This document shows positions 35,495-44,900 of a stretch of 64,000 nucleotides of DNA, one piece after another. Both the position numbers and the translations under genes were made by a program. The stretch's first letter is position 1. The number at the start of each line of letters is the position of its first letter. This DNA is from Bacillota bacterium (lineage in GTDB: Bacteria; Bacillota; Clostridia; Acetivibrionales; JANLFN01): NCBI GenBank assembly GCA_023421675.1, contig JAEZTC010000004.1, positions 178,410-242,409 of the forward strand. The letters run 5' to 3'. The notes beneath the pieces are model-generated. The model worked only from the letters and a program-made list of their open reading frames with translations, searched no databases and had not been told where the DNA came from.

Positions 35495-36625
35495 TCATTT
35501 TGAAGGTATATCATATCCGCGTAGCAGCCATTGATAAGCTGTATAAGCCATCCTCAAATCATTCTGCACTATCTTAACATTTATTGCCTGACTTTTACAC
35601 AGATAATTTTGTTTATCAAAATCTACCTTTGATATCAATCCCATATCATATTTAAGCTTAAAGCTTTCCAACTTTTTTTCTTCCTTGTTTAATTTATTCT
35701 TTGCAGTATCAACTGCCTGCTTCTTGCTTAAAACACCATTATATTTTTGGTCAAAAGATAAATTATATTTTTTCTTCAGATTTGCCATCCTATAGTCATC
35801 TGCTTTACCCATCATTATAATTTCATAATTAGTACTTAGCCCTGTAGCCAAGTCTTTTGTATAATCCATAGATTCGATATCTGTGTCATTAACAACTGGC
35901 ATTGTTCCAATCATCAGTTCATTGTTAAAATTTTGCGAAAGCATTACATTTAGCTGGCCTTTGATATTATTTATATTATTATCTAGTTCTTTAATAGAAT
36001 TCTTTAGATCTTCTGACTGTATAAGTATATCATTAAGATCATTTTCACTCATCATCCCAAGTTGGTTTTTAATTTTTGAAATGCTTACCTGAGTATCAAA
36101 TTCTGCAGACTTATTAACAAGATCTTCTTTCTGTAACATAAGTGAACAATATATTGAATAGAGCTGCTGTGCTGAACTTACTATTGCATCATTAGACATA
36201 GTAATCCTTGTAGAATTAGCAACCGAATTATTATACTGTGATTGCATACTGTTTATTTGCCCTTGAAGCTGAATGGAATATACACCAAATATATTTATAA
36301 CATTTAAATATACATCACTCAAGTAATCCTTAGTATCTGAATCAATTGATGAACTATCAAGCAATGACATTTTGGATCTCATTGAATCAATCCTTAGTTC
36401 AACAGAATCCCTAAGAGAAGTAAGGCTATTAACAGAGTTACTTAAGGTTTCATTTCCAACAGCACTATTCTTATTGGAATATACATCAGGATTATAATAC
36501 AGTATATATTTTTCAATATCATCCCATTGTAAATTTGTAACATTTACCTGTCCATCAGCAAATACCGGTAAAAACTGAATCATTGAGATTAACGCAATAA
36601 GTACTAAACATGCAATTTTTTTCAT
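35495..36625 (-). CDS. TolC-family-like secreted helical protein
   Basis: A 376-residue protein with a signal peptide (about 1-23, cleavage near VFADG) and long alpha-helical, coiled-coil regions like those of outer membrane efflux proteins: repeated SLTSLRDSVELRIDSMRS and NKLNKEEKKLESFKLKYDMG (characteristic of TolC helical barrel strands). Gram-positive cells lack an outer membrane, so its role is unclear; similar proteins occur in other clostridia. The start at 36625 follows AGGAG at 8 nt. Confidence 0.7.
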   Translation of the reverse strand: MKKIACLVLIALISMIQFLPVFADGQVNVTNLQWDDIEKYILYYNPDVYSNKNSAVGNETLSNSVNSLTSLRDSVELRIDSMRSKMSLLDSSSIDSDTKDYLSDVYLNVINIFGVYSIQLQGQINSMQSQYNNSVANSTRITMSNDAIVSSAQQLYSIYCSLMLQKEDLVNKSAEFDTQVSISKIKNQLGMMSENDLNDILIQSEDLKNSIKELDNNINNIKGQLNVMLSQNFNNELMIGTMPVVNDTDIESMDYTKDLATGLSTNYEIIMMGKADDYRMANLKKKYNLSFDQKYNGVLSKKQAVDTAKNKLNKEEKKLESFKLKYDMGLISKVDFDKQNYLCKSQAINVKIVQNDLRMAYTAYQWLLRGYDIPSK

Positions 36626-36822
36626 ATCAAACACTCCTATTTCATTTATATAATTTTACGTATATTAAATTAGGATCTTCAATTTTTTACCTATAAAAAC
36701 ATTATACCATATGCCTTATAAAAAACAAGACTAAAACGTTAGTCAAATTGTCTTTACCTTGACAGTCATTCACAATTAATGGTATGTTTAATGTAATTTA
36801 TTTATGTAACAGAGGTATTTCA

Positions 36823-38016
36823 ATGGCTGAATCAAACCGCATACAACCGCTTGATTCCGTACGCGGAATTGCATCAATGGTAGTTGTAATTTTTCACACA
36901 CTTATTTCATTTCCCATATTCTACGCAGCATTCAATTATCTTCCCTATAATGGCAACCAAGCAGTTAAGCTCCTTAATGATACGCCGCTGCATATTTTGT
37001 GGGCAGGACCTGAAGCTGTACTTTTGTTTTTTGTATTAAGTGGCTTTGTTCTTTCAATACCTTATTTGCAAAATACTTCTCTGCCTTATAGTGGGTATAT
37101 AATAAGAAGATTTTTCAGGATTTACATTCCCTACATAGTAATAATGATCATTTATATAATCATCGTTTCAGCGTTGAACAACTATAACCAGATTAGCAGC
37201 TTAAGTCTCCAGTTCAACGGTCGGTGGAACCAGCCTGTAACGGGCAATTCAATTATTTCATATATATTTATGCTGGGTAATGACAAGAGCAATGTAAACG
37301 GAGTTATCTGGAGCCTGGTACATGAAATGCGTATATCAATTATCTTTCCATTCCTTATGATTCTTATAAAGCGTTTCAATTTGAGGCAGATACTTATGTA
37401 TGCAGCTGCACCAAGCATTCTGATATGCATATTCTTGAAATACATAGCAGACCATATACCTTCGGTAACCGCTTCCCAGCTGTCACAATCCGCAGGCGAT
37501 ACTTTTTATTACTGCCTGTTTTTTATAATCGGTGCATTACTTTGCAAATATAGACAAAACATAAAAGCCGTTATAAACCCGCTAAAACCTTTATATAAAG
37601 TAGTACTTCTGATTGCTGCAATTCTTCTGATTGAATTCAGGTGGCTGCTCCCCGAAGTTTTTAACAAAACCTCCGAAGCACTTTCGTTTATACGTGGAGG
37701 AGTCACAGGGGACTGGATGACCGGAATAGGGGTAGTTCTGCTGTTTATAGTTGTTCTTAATTCCATCAGGCTGTCAAATTTCCTTTCACGCGGAATTTTT
37801 GTCTGGATAGGAAAGGTTTCATACAGTTTATACCTTGTACATGTACTTGTCATAATGCTTTGTGCAAGATACCTGGGACAGGTTATACCATTAAAGATGT
37901 CATTACTTATTGCTCCGCTGCTGGCACTTCCTGTTGCTTATATTTCTTTCAGGTACATAGAAAAACCTGCCATGGAAATTGGCAGGCGGTTATCTGCAAG
38001 GTTCAAGAGGGGATAG
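36823..38016 (+). CDS. Acyltransferase family 3 membrane protein
   Basis: A 397-residue polytopic protein with about ten membrane helices. The N-terminal motif RIQPLDSVRGIASMVVVIFH includes the catalytic His of the AT3/OafA family. Such enzymes O-acylate surface glycans or peptidoglycan using a donor from inside the cell. The frame extends 13 codons upstream; the ATG at 36823 has AGAGG. It is the only plus-strand gene here, and its stop is followed within a few bases by REP-like palindromes. Confidence 0.85.
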   Translation: MAESNRIQPLDSVRGIASMVVVIFHTLISFPIFYAAFNYLPYNGNQAVKLLNDTPLHILWAGPEAVLLFFVLSGFVLSIPYLQNTSLPYSGYIIRRFFRIYIPYIVIMIIYIIIVSALNNYNQISSLSLQFNGRWNQPVTGNSIISYIFMLGNDKSNVNGVIWSLVHEMRISIIFPFLMILIKRFNLRQILMYAAAPSILICIFLKYIADHIPSVTASQLSQSAGDTFYYCLFFIIGALLCKYRQNIKAVINPLKPLYKVVLLIAAILLIEFRWLLPEVFNKTSEALSFIRGGVTGDWMTGIGVVLLFIVVLNSIRLSNFLSRGIFVWIGKVSYSLYLVHVLVIMLCARYLGQVIPLKMSLLIAPLLALPVAYISFRYIEKPAMEIGRRLSARFKRG

Positions 38017-38020
38017 GATG

Positions 38021-38175
38021 CGCCTTGGGTTGAAACCCACGGCTCTCAAAACCAAGTCTGGCTTAATTAAGGCTTTTTTACACCGTGGGTTAAAACCCAC
38101 GGCTATCAAAACCAAGTCGGTTCCACCGACTGAAAAAAGAAAACCACGGAATACCCATGGCTTCTTTAAGTCTTA
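38021..38175. repeat. Two REP-like palindromic elements, A (degenerate) and B
   Basis: A starts at CCTTGGGTTGAAACCCACGG. B (38081 onward) has CCGTGGGTTAAAACCCACGG, then the AGTCGGT/ACCGACT hairpin and a decayed third palindrome around 38152. They begin five bases after the acyltransferase stop. Confidence 0.9.
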
Positions 38176-38227
38176 ACCATTTATTATCTTTTACCTGTCC
38201 TCTCGTCTTCTTGTCAACTGTCAACTC

Positions 38228-38515
38228 CTACTTCCGTCCGCCTTCGATTACCTGAATCCGTATGTCATGACGGTCTACCTTATCTGAAAGATCATCAACC
38301 TTTTTTTCAACCGTTTCAAGCTTATCATACACTTGTCTATATCCGTCGAACAAGATTTCAAGCTTACTGCCATGATTTTGTTCTATTCTTAATATATCGT
38401 TCTTCAAAGAACGTATATCTGAATTTGTTACCTTAAATTCATTATTTACTTCTTTCCTGAAGTCTGTAAACTCACCATACATTTTTGATAATAAATCAAA
38501 AGTTTTATCTTCCAT
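38228..38515 (-). CDS. Small coiled-coil protein (duplicate a)
   Basis: A 95-residue charged helical protein (begins MEDKTFDLLSKMYGEFTDFR, ends DIRIQVIEGGRK) of a family common in clostridia that carries an LFDGYRQ motif and C-terminal heptads; function unknown. The start has GGGG upstream. The 116-residue gene at 38756-39106 shares almost identical first and last thirds and upstream DNA, differing by an insertion in the middle, so the two are duplicates. Flanked on both sides by REP-like elements. Confidence 0.7.
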   Translation of the reverse strand: MEDKTFDLLSKMYGEFTDFRKEVNNEFKVTNSDIRSLKNDILRIEQNHGSKLEILFDGYRQVYDKLETVEKKVDDLSDKVDRHDIRIQVIEGGRK

Positions 38516-38609
38516 ACATTATCCCCTTAACTGCTTGGTAGATAAATTATATCACCTATGTGACACTAATTCAATAAATTATTTGTTATTTTTTGTCAGT
38601 TATTTATTG

Positions 38610-38707
38610 CACCGTGGGTTAAAACCCACGGCTAGCTCAAACCAAGTCGGTTTCACCGACTATAAACAACTAAAGCCGTGGAATTCCACGGCTCATTAAT
38701 CTTAATC
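38610..38707. repeat. REP-like palindromic element C
   Basis: Best-preserved copy: CCGTGGGTTAAAACCCACGG, then AGTCGGT...ACCGACT, then AGCCGTGGAATTCCACGGCT, then ATTAATCTTAATC. Heptamer repeats of ACTGTAC/ATTGTAA type follow at 38721-38752. Confidence 0.93.
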
Positions 38708-38755
38708 CTTTATTATCTTTTAACTGTACACTGTACATTGTAAATTGTAAACTAA

Positions 38756-39106
38756 TTATTTCCGTCCGCCTTCGATTACCTGAATCCGTATGTCATGACG
38801 GTCTACCTTATCTGAAAGCTCATCAACCTTTTTCTCAACCGTTTCAAGCTTATCATACACTTGTCTATATCCGTCGAATAGGGCTTTTGAATTGTCATCA
38901 AGTCTGTTTTCAAGCCTTGTAATGTGGTTTTCCACCTTATCTAGTCTACTTTCAACTATATCAAACCTGCTCTCCATTTTATCTAGTCTACCTTCGACTC
39001 TTTCAAACCTGCCATCAATACCGTCAAATCTACCATTGACTTCTTTTCTAAACTCTGTAAACTCACCATACATTTTTGATATCAAATCAAAAGTCTTATC
39101 TTCCAT
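38756..39106 (-). CDS. Small coiled-coil protein (duplicate b)
   Basis: A 116-residue helical protein. Begins MEDKTFDLISKMYGEFTEFR and ends with the same 45 or so residues as the neighbour at 38228-38515. The middle (about 25-75) is a regular repeat of RxDxxExRxDxxxxR-type heptads (GRFERVEGRLDKMESRFDIV), a long coiled coil. Same ribosome site and upstream region as its duplicate. Likely forms oligomers; function unknown. Confidence 0.7.
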   Translation of the reverse strand: MEDKTFDLISKMYGEFTEFRKEVNGRFDGIDGRFERVEGRLDKMESRFDIVESRLDKVENHITRLENRLDDNSKALFDGYRQVYDKLETVEKKVDELSDKVDRHDIRIQVIEGGRK

Positions 39107-39168
39107 ACATTATCCCCTTAACTGCTTGGTAGATAAATTATTTGTTATTTTTTGTCAATTATTTATTG

Positions 39169-39255
39169 CACCGTGGGTTAAAACCCACGGCTAGCTCAAA
39201 CCAAGTCAGTTCCACCGACTGATACTATAAAGCCATGGAATACCATGGCTCTTAG
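39169..39255. repeat. REP-like palindromic element D
   Basis: CCGTGGGTTAAAACCCACGG, then CAGTTCCACCGACTG-type hairpin, then GCCATGGAATACCATGGC. Same order as copy C. Confidence 0.9.
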
Positions 39256-39289
39256 TTTCATATATCTATTAACTGTACTATGGTTAGTG

Positions 39290-39487
39290 CTATACTGCAT
39301 TCTTTTCCAGTACATCTATTCTTTTCTCAAGCCTTTTAATATCTTCAAATGCACCTTTTACAAGCAGCGTTTCTATGTTTGAAACATTGTTGCTAATTTT
39401 CCTTTGCTCTTTTCTTAATTCTTTAATTTCATTTTCAATAATATCCAGTTTACCTAGCTTTCCTACAATCTCTCTTAACTGCTCTCT
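39290..39487 (-). pseudogene. Remnant of a third small coiled-coil gene
   Basis: My translation of the minus strand gives LREQLREIVGKLGKLDIIEN ... VKGAFEDIKRLEKRIDVLEK, nearly identical to the intact 87-residue protein encoded at 41279-41542, but with no usable start (an upstream ATG runs into a stop after two codons) and a shorter middle. It is a 5'-damaged copy. Confidence 0.75.
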
Positions 39488-39563
39488 TAATTATATCATC
39501 TGGGAGATGAGAATACAAGAATTAATATGTAATATTATGGTATTTGTTGCAGTAGTGTTGTAT

Positions 39564-39660
39564 ACACCGTGGGTTGAAACCCACGGCTAGCACAAACCAA
39601 GTCGGTTTCACCGACTGAATATACTAAAGCCATGGTATTCCTATGGCTCATTAATCTAAT
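39564..39660. repeat. REP-like palindromic element E
   Basis: CCGTGGGTTGAAACCCACGG, then AGTCGGTTTCACCGACT, then a decayed GCCATGGTATTCCTATGGC. The 310 bases from the remnant gene to the FAD oxidoreductase hold only this element and TGTCAAC/ACTGTAC heptamers. Confidence 0.9.
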
Positions 39661-39804
39661 CTTTTTATTATCTTTTAACTGTACACTGTACACTTACTTT
39701 TTTCTTTTTTCCTTTAACTATAATCTATACACCGCTTTTAACTGTCATCTCGTCAACTATCAACTGTCAACTTGTTTGCTGTCCTCTTGTCATCTTGTCA
39801 ACTG

Positions 39805-40944
39805 TTAACTCCTGTCAACTTCCTCCATAATATCAGCAACCATCTGCGCTATTGCAAGGCTGCTGGTCAAGCCGGGAGATTCTATGCCAACCAGATTGAT
39901 AAAACCTTTCAGCCCTTTGTCTGTTTCGTCCTTTATAATAAAGTCCCTGAAGGGCTCGCCCGGTCCCTGGAGTTTGGGACGTATTCCAGCCATATCAGGA
40001 AGCAGGTCATTTCGATCAACAAATTTAATATAATCCTTAACTGCATCATAAAAGGAATCAAGCTTTCCGCTGTCTACATCATAGTCAATTTCATCCACAT
40101 ACGTAGCATCAGGTCCGAGCCTTACTCTCCCATCGAGGGACTTTGTTATATGTACACCTAAACCTTTTAAATTCTTTAGTGGTGGAGGATATACAAGCCT
40201 TGTCACCATTTCTGATTTAGAACCCTGAATACTAAAATATTCACCTTTGCAAGGGTAAATCTTATAACCGTTTGCTTCTATATCAATACCTGCCATCGCC
40301 GCAACCTTATCAGCTGAAAGTCCTGCACAGTTTATAATCCATTTGCATTCAAGCACATCTTCACTGCCTTCAGGGGTTATATAGGTGACCTGATACATTT
40401 CGCCTGACTTTTTAATACCGGTAATTTTATGTCCATAGGCAAGCATGGCACCACTTGTTTCTGATAAGCTCTCAAGCTTTGACATGTACTTATGAGAATC
40501 AATGATTCCGGTTGACGGAGAAAAGATTGCCCCTACTGCACTGATATTGGGTTCGAGTTCATGCACCTGCTGCTCATCAAGGAACTCAAGATCAGTAACA
40601 TTGTTTTTAAGCCCCTGCTCCATAAAAGCCTTTATTACAGGCACCTCTTCATCATTTCGGGCTATTATAAGCTTCCCAAGGCGTTTATGCGGAATATCCC
40701 ACTTTTGGCAGAACTCATACAGCATCTTGTTCCCTTTGACGCACAGCTTTGTTTTAAGGCTGTCAGCAGGATAGTATATACCCGAGTGGATTACCTCACT
40801 GTTACGGCTTGATGTCTCCTGACCGAATTTTTTATGCTGTTCCATAAGAATATTGGTGCTGTCACCATATATTCCTGATAATTTCTCACAAACGGCTAAC
40901 CCTACAACTCCAGCCCCTATAATCAAAATATCAATTTGTTCCAT
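39805..40944 (-). CDS. LhgO-like FAD-dependent oxidoreductase
   Basis: A 379-residue DAO-fold flavoprotein. Rossmann motif at the N-terminus (MEQIDILIIGAGVVGLAVCE), the NSEVIHSGIYYPADSLK segment typical of L-2-hydroxyglutarate oxidase LhgO/YgaF relatives, and a C-terminal LVGIESPGLTSSLAIAQM. It probably oxidises a 2-hydroxy or amino acid with FAD as cofactor; the substrate is a guess from family similarity. The frame is open for 99 more codons upstream through repeat DNA; the ATG at 40944 has AAAGGG 9 nt upstream and gives the family start. Confidence 0.85.
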   Translation of the reverse strand: MEQIDILIIGAGVVGLAVCEKLSGIYGDSTNILMEQHKKFGQETSSRNSEVIHSGIYYPADSLKTKLCVKGNKMLYEFCQKWDIPHKRLGKLIIARNDEEVPVIKAFMEQGLKNNVTDLEFLDEQQVHELEPNISAVGAIFSPSTGIIDSHKYMSKLESLSETSGAMLAYGHKITGIKKSGEMYQVTYITPEGSEDVLECKWIINCAGLSADKVAAMAGIDIEANGYKIYPCKGEYFSIQGSKSEMVTRLVYPPPLKNLKGLGVHITKSLDGRVRLGPDATYVDEIDYDVDSGKLDSFYDAVKDYIKFVDRNDLLPDMAGIRPKLQGPGEPFRDFIIKDETDKGLKGFINLVGIESPGLTSSLAIAQMVADIMEEVDRS

Positions 40945-41040
40945 AGTATAATGCCCTTTCCAGCTATCTATTTTATTAGCTACACCATACAAATTCCCCT
41001 TAAGTTTATCATCTGAAGGAGCATAGTTCAAGAATATCAA

Positions 41041-41200
41041 AGTGCCGGAATTCCACAGCTTCCTAAATCTTAATCTTTTATTATCTTTTAACTGTACATT
41101 GTACACTATAAACTGTAAACTACTCTTGCCCACGGCTAGCTCAAACCAAGTCGGTTTCATGACTATAAAAACAAAAACCATGGATATCCACGGCTTATTA
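41041..41200. repeat. REP-like element F and a fragment
   Basis: A solitary third palindrome (GGAATTCCACAGCTTCC, 41046-41063), then heptamers (41087-41122), then element F from 41128 (CCCACGGCTAGC, AGTCGGTTTCATGACT, CCATGGATATCCACGG). Degenerate relative to copies C-E. A further scrap (TTACGGCTAGAACAAAT) lies at 41257-41273. Confidence 0.8.
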
Positions 41201-41278
41201 AATCTGATCTTTATATTATCTTTTAACTGTAAATTGTACACTGTAAACTAATTAAGCTTACGGCTAGAACAAATAACA

Positions 41279-41542
41279 CTATACTGCATTCTTTTCCATT
41301 ACATCAATTCGTTTCTCAAGCCTTTTAATGTCTTCAAATGCACCTTTTACAAGCATTGTTTCTATATTGCATATTTTTTTGTTCATTTTCTTTTGCTCTG
41401 TTTTTATTTCCTTTATATCAGTTTTGAGGCCACTTATGTCACTTTTCATTCCAGCTTGCTCTGCTCTAATCTCTTTTATCTCATTTTCAATAGTATCCAG
41501 TTTACCAAGCTTTCCGATAATCTCTTTTAACAACTCTTCCAT
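41279..41542 (-). CDS. Small coiled-coil protein, intact paralogue of the 39.3-kb remnant
   Basis: An 87-residue charged helical protein. Begins MEELLKEIIGKLGKLDTIEN and ends DVMEKNAV; central heptads (SGLKTDIKEIKTEQKKMNKK) form a coiled coil. It is not closely related to the 95/116-residue pair in sequence but shares size, coiled-coil nature, the AAGGGGA ribosome site and the flanking repeats. Function unknown. Confidence 0.68.
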   Translation of the reverse strand: MEELLKEIIGKLGKLDTIENEIKEIRAEQAGMKSDISGLKTDIKEIKTEQKKMNKKICNIETMLVKGAFEDIKRLEKRIDVMEKNAV

Positions 41543-41653
41543 ATGTGTTCCCCTTAATACAATTTATATATCGAGTATATCATCCCATGGATGAAAGTTC
41601 AAGAATAAATTTGTCATTTTTTGGTACTTATATTAACGGATATTTATTGATTT

Positions 41654-41745
41654 CTACTGTGGGTTTCAAAAAGCAAATCACTTTCACCCGACTGTTATAA
41701 AAAAACCATGGATTATCACAGAGCTTCTTTAAATCTTAATCTTTA
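41654..41745. repeat. REP-like element G (most degenerate)
   Basis: ACTGTGGGTTTC, then AATCACTTTCACCCGACT, then AACCATGGATTATCACAGAGC. The same order of three palindromes as in copies B-E, mutated in each. Heptamers of the ACTGTAA and TGTCAAC types follow (41755-41822). Confidence 0.75.
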
Positions 41746-41877
41746 TATTGTCTTTTAACTGTAAATTGTACATTGAAAACTGTAAACTGTCTTTTAACTG
41801 TCATCTTGTCCTCTGTCAACTCATTAAGCCCCACCCCAACTATTGGCAAAGAACCTTTTTAATAAAAGGGCAAAACA

Positions 41878-41909
41878 ATAAAGGGTCCAATTAAATTGGA
41901 CCCTTTATC
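41878..41909 (-). terminator. Terminator of the first S-layer-like gene
   Basis: Stem ATAAAGGGTCCAATT / AATTGGACCCTTTAT with a minimal loop; T-rich flank on the minus strand. Confidence 0.9.
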
Positions 41910-41931
41910 TATTCAAATAAATTTGAATTTA

Positions 41932-44900
41932 TTAGAATTTAGCGAACTCAGTTGCGTTAATAGTAAATACTATGTCTGCAGCTCCTGATTGTCCTGCCTG
42001 GTCTATTACCTTAGCTGCTGGAACTGTAATTGTAGCTCCAGAAGTTATTACTGGTGCAGTGCCAAGAGTTATTGTAAATGTATCACTGGTTCCAGTTGTT
42101 GGAGCTATAGAAGCACCAGCTCCAAATGTGTCTGTTCCTGATAATTTGAGATCCCCAATTACCAATTTTGTAGCATCAATCGGCTCGGAGAACTTAATTG
42201 TAATAGTATCTCCACTATTTGCGCCTACAGTTACGCCAGCGTTTGCAACAGTTAAAGGAGTAGCTGATGCAGCAACAGGTACAGCATTATCTGGTGTAAC
42301 TTCAATCTTAGCTGCAGTTGCTACAGTGTTACCTGCAAGATCCTTAATGAATCTTGGATTAGGTATAGCAATTGACATAACACCTGACTTCTTAGCTATA
42401 AATGTAACTGTTAATGCTTTTCCTGAAACTGCAGCTGTATAATCAGTAGTTGGGATTAATGTATTACCATCTTTATCCTTAATTACTAAATCAGTCTGCA
42501 CGTTAGCAGCTGGGGTTGCAACAGTTGCTAATGTTTCTTTAAAGTTAACTGTTATTGTAGAACCGTCTACTGATCCAACAACTGTATCAACAGAAGCAGC
42601 AACTCCATCAGTTATAGTTTGTGCAGCTGAAACAGCTATTGCCTTTCCTGCTGCAGTAGAAGTAGTAGCATTTGCTTTTACAGCAACAGTTGCTGCTGTA
42701 TTAGAACTTCCATATGTTCCATCTTCATTAAGCTTAGTAGCATCAGCAAGTGTAAGGATAACCTTTGATGCCTTATCACCAGCAACAGCATTTACAACAG
42801 ATAATGTATTTGAGCCAGAAACTACACTGAAGTCATTTACATTAATTGTATTTGCTACAAGATCCATATCAAATGTCAATTCAATCTTGTTAGTAGCAGT
42901 TGCCTTATATCCAGTCAATGTTGGAGCTGTAGCAGAAGCTAAAGTCTTATCAACTGTCAAGCCCTGGATGTAATTTCCTGCAGTATCTTTAACAAGCTGA
43001 ACTCTTATTTGTGATGCTGTAGTAACAGCGGTATCAGCTGGGAAGTAAAGAATAACTGCTTTACCATCTGCTGTTATATTTATTGTTGTTCCATCTGGAA
43101 GTGCTTTAAATTCAGTTCCGTTGAAATAAAGATACTTTGATGAATCAACAACAGCTCCGTCTCCGCTAGTTGCCATTACCTTACCAAAGCTTACAACAAT
43201 TGAGTTGTTAGCAATATTGGTATAAGCATTTATATCACTTGCTTTAACACCAGCTTTGTCATTGGTTGTCAAATTAAGTGTATATGGAAGCATAGTGTTC
43301 TTGAGAGTAGTGTTATCAGATACTCCTGAAATTGTAAGTGTGTAAGCTGTTCCAGCATCTAATGCTGTTGCAAGAGTAACCTTAACAACTTTATTATCGC
43401 TCTGGAGTGCAAGAGTCTTTAATGCACTTACTTCAGTACCGTCTGACTTCTTGAATACATAATTAGCACCCTTTTCAGCTGATTCCTTATCAACTGACTT
43501 GCTGTACTTAACAGTCAGAACCTTGTGAGCGTCATCAATTTCTGCACTGATAACTTCAGGTCTGGTTGTGTCAAGAACAGGTGATACTGCAACTTTTGAA
43601 TCTGTAGCTAATGTATTACCACTGTAATCCTTAACTCCGTTAACTATAAGGTCTGTAGCATACTGAAGCTTATTTGTTCCACTGAAAGTAAATTCATAAG
43701 TATCGCTTGACTTCTTGCTTACTGAATAATCAGCATAGTATTTTGTAGAACCCTGCTGCCAGTAAACATTTGAACCTATTACTGTAGAATCATCTACAGA
43801 TTCACTGAATTTAATTGTAACTTTTTCAAATGTTACATTTGATGCGCTTACAATTGTAGGAGCTACTGTATCTTCTACAACAGTAAATGTATAATCTTTG
43901 CTTAATGATTTAAATACAGCAAAGTCTGCAACATTTTTAACATTTAACTTATGTTCTCCATTTGTCAACTTGTTGAACAACTTGAGAATAACGTCGTTAC
44001 CAGAGATAGAAACATAACCAACAACTACATTACCATCAAGTGTGAATGATGAAGTTGCGGCTGTGTTCATAGGCTCGTTAAATGTTAATTTTACAGTTTG
44101 ATTTCCAAGTGCTTCAGCTTTATCAGCATAAGGAATTGTTGAATCAACTGGAGTGAATTTGTAATCAGATGCCTTTGCAATTTCAGTTTTGTCTGCTGAT
44201 CTTACATTATTGAATGTAAGTTTGTATTCTATCTGATTTGCAAATGATGCAGATGCAGCACCTTTTAAAGTCAAAGTAACAGTTAATCCGTCAGCAGAAA
44301 GTGATGCTGAATCAACAACAGGATTATTTGTTCCTGCCAATGTATAATTGCTAGCATCTTCAGCTGTTCCTTTATCAACAGGCTTATTGAAAGTGATTGC
44401 TACCTGTCTCAGGTTATTAGCTGTAACTGAGCTAACAGCAATGTTCTTAGGAGTAGCTGCAATAACGCCAGCTGCTATAGCTGTATCGTTAGTGAATACT
44501 CCCTTTGCTACGAGGTCAGCAGCAAGAGTCTTGTCTGAACCTTTAACCTTAGTCTTGAGAGCTTCAACAGTTGCAGCTGCGATATCAGCAATCTTAACCT
44601 TTGAAACACCGTCAAGCTTCTTAAGTCCTACTTCAGCAGCTTTAGTTGCTACAGTATCCCAAGTGTAATCACCCTTGTAACCGAGAGCTGTAAGTAAAAC
44701 GCTGTAGTATTGTTTAGCATCGATCTTTGAATTAGGATCGAACTTGTTATTGCCTACTCCTGCAAAACCGAAATCAGGATTAGCTTTAAGATAAGCTGTG
44801 TAAGGCTTCATCCAGCCAGCTGTTACATCAGAGAAATTGTCGCCAGTAGCTTTTTTAGCATCAGCTTCAGCGCCCTTTAATCTGATTAACATTATAGCAG

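Noticed and set aside
40945..41241. Extension of the LhgO-like gene by 99 codons
   Set aside because: The stretch reads through heptamer repeats and REP-like palindromes and encodes no conserved domain; the ATG at 40944 has a proper ribosome site.
38021..41745. CRISPR-like direct repeats in the 38-41.7 kb patch
   Set aside because: Copies are about 90 bases, palindromic, irregularly spaced and separated by genes, which fits REP-like elements instead.
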